Positions 55,385 through 64,000 of a stretch of DNA of 64,000 nucleotides are shown in pieces. Every line of letters starts with the position of its first letter. The first letter of the stretch is position 1. This DNA comes from Allacma fusca (lineage: Eukaryota; Arthropoda; Collembola; Symphypleona; Sminthuridae): NCBI GenBank assembly GCA_947179485.1, contig OX359247.1, positions 57,075,131-57,139,130 on the forward strand. Reading direction: 5' to 3'. The notes under the pieces are model-generated. The model did no database searches. It worked only from the letters and a program-made list of their open reading frames with translations, and was not told the origin of the DNA. A program made the position numbers and the translations under genes.

Positions 55385-57929
55385 AGTTTAAAAAATTAAA
55401 TTCTACAATAGTCAACTTATTAAGCCCAGCTTCAGGCTGCAACCACTGTTATGTGACCCTGAAGCTCTTTTCACTCTCTGCTTGAATACTGTAGTTGTTA
55501 TCTTCCTACTGATATTATGCTGACTGCAGCTCTCGAATACGGCCATTCATCTATTATGTATATAATGCGACCCGGAAATATGAACAGGAATCTCGTCATT
55601 CTCTGCTGTTAATTCTAACTTTGTTGTGGGAATGTTGGTATCGTTGTGCCCACGGAGGAAATATTGTTAGATCACCAATAATGGAATCAAAATGAGGAAT
55701 ATTAATAGAATTGAGAGAGAGAGAGAGTGAGTTGATGGGGAAATGTGTAGACGGTAGAGATTTCACACACTTGGAGTGAGGGATTGCGGGTTATGGTCTC
55801 AAGATACAAGAAATAAGACGCGTATGTGCGTATATGCAGTTACTCACGAGATATACTTTATTCATATATAGTGCGTAGATTTGATACACTTTGTTCGTCT
55901 CTTGCGTGTGCTCTTGCTTGTGTTTAGCACGAGATCTGAAGTTTCTCTCTTCTTCGTACCTTCGGAGGCACGAATTTTTCTACGGAGGTGAGCACTCAAG
56001 AGCCCACCTTCAGTATTTTCTTTAGATTTCATTTTAACCAATAATAGTAAGTTATTGCAAGTACCTAGCGTATTTTTCGTACAAAATTACTTCTTAACAA
56101 TACATGTATGTACGCCAATGTTATTACTATATGCACTGAAAGTCACAAAACCAAATATCGGTTAACATTCTACGGCGGCGGAGAAACAATGTCCCCATTG
56201 TTTAAAAGAGTAGGAACTTTAAATAGTCGAACTTTGGCTTGGAATTTTTTGCTGTTTGCTGGTATTTTTAGGCCGCTCCCAATTTGGACCGGGACGACGT
56301 AGTTTCTTGAAGTCTTCTTCGCGTTTTCTTTGCTTGAACTTTTCCCATTGGAGTTGAATAAACGTTTTAGCTCTGCAAATATTATTTTAACATATAGAAT
56401 ATACATAAAACTGTATTTGTTCTTAAAAATAACATCAAAATTGTGCAGTGTTAGCGTAAATGTTTGTATAAACTTCCTGGAGTGGCAGAAAATTCTGTCC
56501 CCAGAATTCTTAAGACAGAATTGAGTAAAATTTGGAGAGGGGATTCGTAAGATGGAGACCGTATACACGGTGAGTAACAATTTTTCTATTGGATTAGTGA
56601 GATTGAAATTGAAAAGGAGCTTATAGTATGAACTTAAAGTGTGTGTATAATAGATTTTACAGAATTGTTTGTGTGTATACAGGGTGTCTAATGGGAAGTG
56701 GCGAAATGTAGTGATCAATTACAATTTCTGGAAATAAAGAAAAATGTGTTGGGAGCTGCAGCTCATAGTACAGAGGTATAGAGTGAAGACAGAAATTGCT
56801 AATTGTGTGATATAAGAATGTGATGTGTGAGAATTATGTGAAAGTGTTTGTGAAGCTAGGAAAAATTGCTAGTAATTAAATATAATATATTTTTTTGTAT
56901 TTTGTTTCTGATTGTAGATGACTTGCAAATGTCATGGCGTCCCATGTGTGCTTGCAGTTGTAGCTGTCATCATAGAGGGTGCTGACCTGAACATCCGTGA
57001 ATGTGGGTCATGGTGTGAAGTCTGCAAAAGTGAGTGAGGAATTTCGCTGGAACTCAGAAATAAATTTGCTCATTAGAATTATGCTCAGAATAAACTTGTA
57101 ATGCCGTGTTTGTAATGTTACAGGGTGACAACGGGATTATGTGTGCTGCCGAGGTTCATCATTGGAGAAGTTGTGAAGTTCCAGTTAATATTATTTGTTC
57201 TTCGTATAATGTTTTTCTTTTCTTTGTAATTTTTTGTTTTTGTTAGGAGACGGGTCTGCGGTTGTCTTGCCCTGGCAATTCGTAGATCCGGGTAATTTGT
57301 TAATGATGGTCGGTTATACTGTAATTGAGGTGGCTAACGTTATGAGCACACAGAGACTTGTTGGTCCGAAGCGTTCAATGGGAGTTCAAGGCACCTGAGA
57401 GGGTCGGGAACCCCTGCCATAGGATGGTTGTGTGTGTGTTTAATAACGTTGGTCAATTTTAATAACACTTGGGACTTAGACAAATTACCGAGGATGTGAC
57501 CTTTGAAAAGGCACAGATTTTTGTATTGAATTTCTGTAGTTGTTCTTGATACAGTACTTCTGGTTAGGTGAAGGAGACAGGTCATCATGTGATACCTTTA
57601 GAAGGGCTGAGACTCAATGGGGGAGGGCCACTCCGTGAGGGAGGGGTGACCTTCCACTTAGGGGGGGTTGGGGGGGTAAACCCTCGGGTGGTCCCGTCGC
57701 ATACGGGTCACGCCAAAATGTTTCGTGAATAAAGACTTAGAGAATTTTGAGGAACGTATAGTGGCATTATGCAGTGTATGGAATTTCTGATTTGTAAACG
57801 ACTCCGAAATGGGAGTTGTATGTGTTATGTGTGGAATAAAAGTTCTAATGTAACTGAAGGGTTGTCCATGAATTTTGTGTAGCCTAGAGCATATATTTGC
57901 AAATGAAGTTGGACCCAATGTTTGGGTGG
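55385..57929. other. Region left of the Gypsy element; LTR not delimited
   Basis: The 3' LTR of the minus-strand Gypsy element should lie here. A minus-strand TATA-like and aataaa pair near 55860-55875 is the best hint, but TG...CA ends were not established. A (ga)n tract lies at 55713-55727. G-rich runs occur at 57618-57680. A minus-strand frame at 56170-56718 has no recognisable domain. Confidence 0.4.
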
Positions 57930-59447
57930 CTATAGTGGATAACTGTGATTGTTGGTAGGCCGAACCGTTGCATAGTGGTATAAACTATCCATAGCATGAA
58001 TATTAGTCCGGGTGCTACGTCTAAATTCCGAATCTGTACGGGAATAAAAATCTGTGGGTAATATTTGTTGAGACTCTTGTTGTAATAGTTGCTGTTGGGT
58101 TCTCCTAATACGTTTATTAGGAATTGTTATAGAGGAGGAATGAGGAATCTCCCCTGGGGAATCCTTAGGTATAGATAATAGAGCGTCTCTATACGTAGGT
58201 TTATAAGGTTGCTCTTGAATTTCTGGAGTAGGAGTAGGAGTAGGTTGGACAGGGAATGGAGGCACTGTATCCCGTAATGGGAATGCATGATCTTTTATTG
58301 TTGGTAATTCTGGTGCAAGAATAATGTCAGATGTCGGACTTGAGAGCTTTTCAGAAATAATCTCGGGGATAATTTCAGGGTCTGGAGAAGGTAGTTCATC
58401 TGTAGATTTAGTTAGTTCTTGAGGAATGTCTTGTAGATTTGTAGAAGATTCCTGCACTTGAGGTTCATAATCATTATTGAGGAGAGTTTTGGTATTGAAC
58501 ACATTAGGGCGTTCATGAAATATCTTTAATCGGGACACGTGAACCGTGAGAGTTTTAACTGTGTTACCAACAGATCCTCTAATAGTGTAGTTAACTTCAG
58601 AGGGTTGATCAATGACAGAAAATGGTCCTTTCCATCTGGGTAATAATTTTGTACTCGTTCCAGGCTGGACTGATGTATGTTCAAGAAGTACATTATCTCC
58701 GATGTTGTAGTTTACTGTTCGTTTAGACTTATTTACACGGGCAGCATATTTTTCTCTATGACGGGTTAAAATTTCGTGGGTATTTTTCCAAAGAGTAGTC
58801 ATGTCAGTTACATTTGGATTTGCAGGAGTAAAGGTAGGAAATGCATTTCTTAGCGGGGTGCGTGCATGAAAACCATGCAACACATAGAATGGGGTAAATC
58901 CGTGAGAGGTGTGAGGTGTATTGTTGAGATGGAAGATGATTGCAGGAAGTGCTTAGGGCCAATCAGCCTTGTTCTCAGCCCTATATATGGAAATGAGATC
59001 TCCTAATGTCTGATGGGTCCTTTCAATGAGGCCCTGACTTTGGGGGTGAAAGGCTGTTGAATACTGCATTTTGAAGTCGAAGACTTTACTAAGTTTGGTT
59101 ATAACTACAGTATGGAATTCTGTACCTTGATCACTTTGTATTATTTCGGGAAGGGAGTAAACTGCGGCTATTTTGTTGAAAATGAATTTTGCTATAGCGG
59201 GAGCATCAGCTGTAGGTACAACTTCAGCTACGAGAAACTTAGTTAAGTAACAAATTGCAGTTATGATATATCTTGGACGTCCCTCTTTGTTTGTTAATGG
59301 ACCCTGTACGTCGAGCTGGATTCTTTCAAAGGGTCTGAGAGGAATGGGAATAACTTGAAACTCTCCTGGCTCCTTGTTTCCACGGGGAGTTTTGCGTTCC
59401 TGACAATATTTGCAAGATTGTATAAATTCCTTAATATCCTTACTCAT
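57930..59447 (-). pseudogene. Gypsy integrase core, GPY/F domain and C-terminal tail, one nonsense codon
   Basis: 59447-58953 gives CKYCQERK (zinc-finger Cys pair), RIQLDVQGPL (Asp 1), IIQSDQGTEF (Asp 2) and SQGLIERTHQTL (Glu), then TAA at 58953-58955. The same frame resumes through 58883-57930 with the GPY/F block (LLPRWKGPFSVIDQP) and a long Pro/Thr/Glu-rich tail. A single in-frame stop therefore separates core and C-terminal domain. The integrase inserts the cDNA. The N-terminal His pair lies in the upstream overlapping frame (59444-59956), so a frameshift is also present near 59450. Confidence 0.9.
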
Positions 59448-60140
59448 TGTCTTCCAAAAGTAACTTTGTAGATTTCTTTCAGAGCTTTGGTATGTCCTGT
59501 GTGGGATACTGGGTTATCGTGACGTTTAATTATATCCGGGACCATGTGTTGTGGTATCATTAGTAGTGATTTTTCTCCCAGTTTTTTGTTATGCTTGTAT
59601 AAGATGTTATTGTAAAGCGCGTACGTTGAGCGTACTCTCCAATTTGTTGGGAGTTTATTAATTATTTCCATAAGTGCTGGATCTTTTGCTTGCTCTTGCT
59701 GGATAATACCAATGTCTATGGTATGAACAGATAGGCAGGCTTCCGCGTCGGTCTGGGAGTGTGTGGGCTCTTGGAAAGGATTGCGGCTGAGGCAATCTGC
59801 CACCTTATGAGTTGTGCCTTTGACGTATTTGATTTTGATATCAAAGGGCATTAACAGTAATTGTAAGCGCTGGAGTTTAGGATCGGTGATCATCTTTGCT
59901 TTTGAAAATATAGCATAAGGAGTGGTGGTCAGTTTTGACCGTAAATGGTATACCAAGTAAATATTCCTTGAGCTTCATGACGGACCAAGTTATGGCTAGG
60001 AGTTCCAAAATGCGTATGTGATATTTAACTTCGTACTTATTTAGACGTCTGCTTAAAAAGAAGACGGGATGTTCTAGTCCGTCGGGGTGAAGTTGTGTAA
60101 TGTAAGCACCAAGTCCTTGGTAGGAGGCGTCTGTGTACAA
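59444..60140 (-). pseudogene. Gypsy RNase H and integrase zinc-finger region, frameshifted
   Basis: 60140-59877: RNase H with YTDASYQGLGAYITQ (Asp), RILELLAITW (Glu) and VKTDHHSL (Asp). 59956-59444: connection sequence (PFDIKIKYVKGTTHKVADCLSR) and the start of the integrase HHCC finger (IKRHDNPVSHTGH). Frames change near 60175 (from RT), near 59890 and near 59450. RNase H would remove the RNA template during cDNA synthesis. All three acidic residues are present, but they are split from the RT frame. Confidence 0.88.
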
Positions 60141-60169
60141 AAATGTTTCCTTTTGTGGATCATAGTGAG

Positions 60170-62460
60170 CTAAAACGGGTTTTCACACAATAATAAGTTT
60201 TTCAGGGCCTGAAATGCTTGATCACATTCGTGAGTCCACTCGAATGGCGTGTTCTTCGTTGTCAATGCTCTTAATGGGGAGGCGATATGAGCGAAGTTTG
60301 GGACGAATCTTCTAAAGAAGTTAGACATTCCAAGAAAAGACTGGACTGTAGTAATGTTAGTTGGAACTGGCATCATCCGTAAACCATTAAGGTTATCATC
60401 GTAGGGCTGGATTCCATAGGCATTGATGGTAAAGCCGAGCAGATTTATTTGTTCGTATCCAAACCGACATTTCGTGGGTTCAAATTTGAGGTTATGCTGG
60501 GCGAAGCGTATGAATATTTTTCTGAGTTTAGAAATATGTTCGTCAATGGTTTGACAAGCAATGACAATATCGTTCACATATGCCATGGCAGTATTATACT
60601 TTAGATCTGCCAAAATAACATCTATCACCCGGCAAAAATGCGAGGGTGAGTTTCGTGTTCCGAATGGCATGTCCTTATACTGATACTGTCCATTTCTTGT
60701 TATGAAGCTAAGTTTCTCTCTGGAGGCTGGCTCGACCGTTATCTGATGAAACCCTGATGCGAGGTCTAGAGTGGAAAAATAGCGTTGATTCTGGAGTCTT
60801 CTGAGAATCTCATCAATGGAATGTAACGGCCAATGCATTGCCTTAGTGATTGCATTGAGTGACCTAAAATCAATAACCATACGTGGCTTTCGTATTCCCT
60901 GGTCATTTGGTTTCTTGAAAACAATGATGACGGGACTCGAAAAAGGTGAAGTGGATGGTTCGATTATGTCATTATCGAGTAATTTCTTAATTTCGGCATC
61001 GATAATTGAGTCCTGATAAGAGGAGGTCTTATAGGGCTTATGAGCTACTATACCTCCATGTTGGAGTTCGACTTTGAACGGAATTGTTGAGCATTTACCA
61101 AGCTCGTGAGGATGGAAAGCGAATGAGCTCCTATATTCTCTTAACAATGGACGGAGTTTAGTTTGATCATCAGGGTGTAGATCCGGGTTGATTTTAAATG
61201 ATGCTATTTCAGTTTCCAATTGGGAATTATCGATCGCATTGATATGTATGGGGTTCATAGAATTATCCTGTGTGTCAAAAGGGGTTAAATTTCCGAGACC
61301 CAAACCGTCTGGTAAAGTAATAATCATAGAAGTTGGGTTTGTGAGAAGGAAGATTTTAGAGTCAGGACTGAGTATTGCATGAGGAGCAAGGATATGAAAT
61401 TGTGTATGTAAGGAGTCATGAGGTTGGAAATATAAAGGCGAAGTTTGTTCAATTGAGTGTATAGTTGCAATGGTGACATGAGACCTGGTTTGAATGACCT
61501 GTGTGCCTTTTACTCTTAGAACATCGTCAGCGATGGTGTTGGAAACACACAAAATAGGAATTGTTGTAAATTTGGACGGTTTAGAAGGTTTAGCTGAGAC
61601 GGATGATATGGGAGTAGGTGGAGTTTTGAGAGTAAATTTTCTGGGAGTAGAAATACGTCGGCGGAGTGGATGGGTTGAGCTATGGAAGTATTCCTGGTCC
61701 GTCTCATCAGAAGACATGTCTGGAGTTGGAGAATATTTTTCTTGAGGTGGGGAATATTTATTCCCATGTATAGATTTTGACTTTGTTGTTGGAAACGTTT
61801 GAGAAGCAGTATCTTGAAAACTGGGAAGAGTTTGGGTAGACGTGGAGACTGGAAAAGAGGTCACAAGTGGTGTAGGAGATGCTAACCAAGGGTTGGGCAG
61901 GAAGGTAGTTTCCTGGTCTTTGTCAGAATGAGATTTATTTGACAGTTGTGTTCTGGTTGATGAGTTTTCTATGGGTTCCACTGGAATTTCGCATTGTTTC
62001 TTAAGTGCATTATCGTGTTGTAGGAGCGTATGGATTAATGGAATGTGTCCCGTAAACTTGTTGAATATTGTATTTTGTTGAGTGTTGATAATGAAACCTC
62101 CTTTGGAGTATAGGAAATCTGTTAACAGGATGCAGCAAATAGCTGTAGAAGGAGCAATGATGAAAGGGTGTAGAAATGTACATTTTCCTATCTTGATTTT
62201 TATAAGGGCGAGTCCTGTATTGGACATGCTATTTCCTGAGGCATCTATGAGTGTGAGATTGTTCTGTGTGATTTGTGTGCCATGAGGTACGTACGAGGGA
62301 TGGATCAAAGAGGCAGCTGCCCCGGTGTCGATAAGACACGGGAGGCAGTTGCCGTTAATATTGACAATGATTTTAAGTGAGAATGATAAGGAATGTACGC
62401 TGATGTGAATTGTACGTTCTGTAGTAATGGAAGGAATTATTAGTGGCTGTCTTGTGAGTT
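60170..62460 (-). pseudogene. Gypsy protease and reverse transcriptase; catalytic YVDD changed to YVND
   Basis: The pol frame opens near 62460, overlapping the end of gag, and contains the aspartic-protease motif CLIDTGAAASLI (Asp at 62327-62329). It then runs through a long linker into RT: KPRMVIDFRSLNAIT, YFSTLDLASGFHQI (motif A Asp), MPFGTRNSPSHFCRV (motif B) and MAYVNDIVIACQT (motif C). The first Asp of the YxDD pair is Asn (codon AAC at 60574-60572), which should abolish polymerisation. The frame ends at 60170 by a shift just before RNase H. The thumb and connection (LGMSNFFRRFVPNFAHIAS) are typical. Confidence 0.92.
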
Positions 62461-63360
62461 TTGGTGGTCTGCAGCTTGTATAGGCAGAAGCTGGCGTCGG
62501 GGCAGGCCTTGTGGAGCCTGCCCGTTGGAGTTTAAAGGCCGACTTTGTAGTTGTTGTTCTCTTTCTTCACGTCGTTGTTGAAGGTATTGTGGGAATCTAT
62601 GGTAATGCATGGGCATAGATTGCCGACAACGGTTTGCATGATGTCCCGGACGGGAGCAACGACCGCAAATTTCTGGGCATTGAGCAGCTGTATTCTGAGG
62701 CTGAGGTGGCCGTGTTGGACAATACCGTGCCGTATGGCCGGTTTGGTTACACTTGTAACACGTGTAGGTTCGTGGGATGTTAGAACCTTTTCCATGTTGA
62801 AAATTGTTGTACTGTGAGCGCTGTGGCTGAGCATGTTGAGTAATTGCCATAATGGGAGCTTCTTTAGCTTCCAATTTCTCGATTTTCTCTAGAAGTGTGG
62901 CCAGGGTTTTTTCTAATGATGTAGGAAGGAATGGAGTTGGAAGAGTAACAGCACTGTGGTCTGTATGGAAAGTGGTGCATGATTCATAGTCGCGTAAAGC
63001 ATCCAAGAGATGATTGAAATTTTTAATTTTCAGATTCTTGCTTGTTATAAAAATCTTGACAGTGGTGTCGAGTTTTTCCAACAGTGTTTTCACTGTAGTG
63101 GCCCCTGGAAATGTGGACCAGTCTGTGCTTAAAGCAGACTTAACTCGTAACACGAACTTGGTTGGTGGTTCATGTGGATATGGTGTCATAGATAGGGCGT
63201 CCAAAAGTTTGCTTTTTCTGTCGGGAATATCCCGGGGCATTTTATTCAAAATTTCGTCTCGAAACTGCGCGTACGTTTGACGAGCTGTAGATGTGAGGTT
63301 GTAATAATGAGCCAAATAATCCTTGTCTATTTTAGTGGCATCTGAGAGTTTGCTGTACAC
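62440..63360 (-). pseudogene. Gypsy gag: capsid and nucleocapsid with two zinc knuckles
   Basis: Capsid-like helical sequence is followed by two CCHC knuckles, CYKCNQTGHTARYC and CGRCSRPGHHANRC, then a Gln/Arg-rich end and TAA at 62440. The knuckles bind genomic RNA during packaging. The annotated start (63360) is only where this frame opens; the capsid continues upstream in another frame, so gag is broken near 63360-63470. Confidence 0.88.
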
Positions 63361-63369
63361 AAGACTTTT

Positions 63370-63942
63370 TCATCTTGTCATCAGTTTGAAAGGTATTGAA
63401 GAAATCATCGCAACGTAATAAAAATTCTGATAGTTCTTCCGAAGAGATTTAGGAAGAAGGATAAGCCGGTTTATCGAAAAGAAATCTTGTGTAATCCATG
63501 GTGGGATTTTTTGTAGGAATAGTTGTAGAATAGGTGGAGGAGTTGGAATAGGAGAAGTGGAACGAGAAGAGGAAGAGCTATTCGTAGCGGTGGTGAAATG
63601 GAGGGATTCCGAGTGGAGTGATCCTGAATCAGAGTGAGAGTCAGAAAGAGGTGGAGGAGTTACGTTGATGTTATAGAGAGGGTTGTCACTGTCGTATGCG
63701 GCGGTGGTGTCAACGTCGGGAATGAGGACAGCGGTATTGTCCTGTGGAGCTGTATGAGAATGTGTATTGTCTGGAAGGTCCGGAATAATGACGGGAGTAG
63801 AAAAAATGTCAGGGTATGTCTGAGTAGCAATGGAAATAAATTCCTGGTCTAAGAGAAAGAGTCCTTCTTTGTAGGCTTGTTGAGAGGAGAAATGGCAATG
63901 GTTGTGGGTATATTTTGAGGTGAGATGAAATTCCTGTACCAA
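63370..63942 (-). pseudogene. Gypsy gag N-terminal part
   Basis: 190 codons, Ser/Thr/Pro-rich with an acidic Asp-rich middle and a stretch of five Ser (TNSSSSSRSTSP), then PPWITQDFFSINRLIL. It stops at 63370 where the capsid continues in a different frame. Placement immediately before the capsid/knuckle frame makes it the gag N-terminal domain. ATG 63942 is plausible, but the reading continues toward the window edge. Confidence 0.65.
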
Positions 63943-64000
63943 GCCTAAGTAATATGCGTAACTGAGAAGATGGGTAATGTCCTGAGTAGAATTTTGTGCT

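Larger units (their letters stand above)
57930..64000 (-). mobile_element. Ty3/Gypsy LTR retrotransposon, internal region, runs off the right edge
   Basis: Minus-strand order gag - protease - reverse transcriptase - RNase H - integrase, the order of Ty3/Gypsy (integrase after RT). The gag and pol frames overlap near 62440, as in elements that use frameshifting. The element has several frameshifts and stops. The 5' LTR and primer-binding site are outside the window. Confidence 0.92.

Noticed and set aside
56170..56718. 182-codon minus-strand frame as a gene
   Set aside because: No recognisable domain, low-complexity hydrophobic composition, no splice or conserved context.
56921..57036. Cys-rich plus-strand exon (MTCKCHGVPCVLAVV...CEVCK) resembling an IGFBP-type domain
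   Set aside because: The only good donor (aaaa|gtgagt) joined to the next acceptor gives an immediate stop, and the Cys spacing is incomplete; not supported.

Overview
This window is AT-rich, intron-bearing animal DNA, most likely from an arthropod. It holds a spliced secreted serine-carboxypeptidase gene and cytochrome P450 exons typical of arthropods, and is otherwise dominated by transposable elements. The species cannot be fixed from sequence alone. No rRNA, tRNA or CRISPR was seen. Host coding sequence is sparse: one apparently intact five-exon carboxypeptidase-like gene (12443-15758, minus), whose catalytic Ser and His are replaced, and two P450 remnants (5287-6484 and 47168-51320, plus).

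Layout: 1-900 tail of an endogenous-retrovirus-like element; 1568-4060 a 5'-truncated, frameshifted LINE; 4.1-15.1 kb several short non-autonomous DNA transposons, some nested three deep; 17818-41220 one 23.4-kb Maverick/Polinton; 42.4-55.4 kb more non-autonomous transposons and P450 exons; 57.9-64.0 kb a minus-strand Ty3/Gypsy retrotransposon running off the right edge.

The Polinton is the centrepiece. Both ends carry the same inverted terminus (AGTAGGCGATATAGTATGG) with a 6-bp target duplication (gttatc/gttatt). It encodes the full virus-like set: double-jelly-roll major capsid, a second probable capsid protein, adenovirus-like protease, core-like basic proteins, retroviral-type integrase, FtsK/HerA packaging ATPase and protein-primed DNA polymerase B, plus a BIR-like protein, a repeat/zinc-knuckle protein and a zinc-ribbon protein. 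Most hallmark genes are broken. Its left inverted repeat has grown into about 57 copies of a 51-bp unit with a 448-bp higher-order repeat, while the right end keeps about two units. Later insertions dissect it: a hAT-like element in the array, another in the integrase, and a Penelope-like element and a pogo-like element in the polymerase.

The second theme is a set of hAT-like non-autonomous elements. Eleven insertions have exact 8-bp target duplications, termini close to the hAT consensus, and subterminal regions built from a short motif that differs by family (aaatgccc, cttgaa, acccgcccg, gtattt, ccttcctt, ggattggatt, gtacctg, acgata). Two 1,122-bp copies 38 kb apart look identical, suggesting recent movement.
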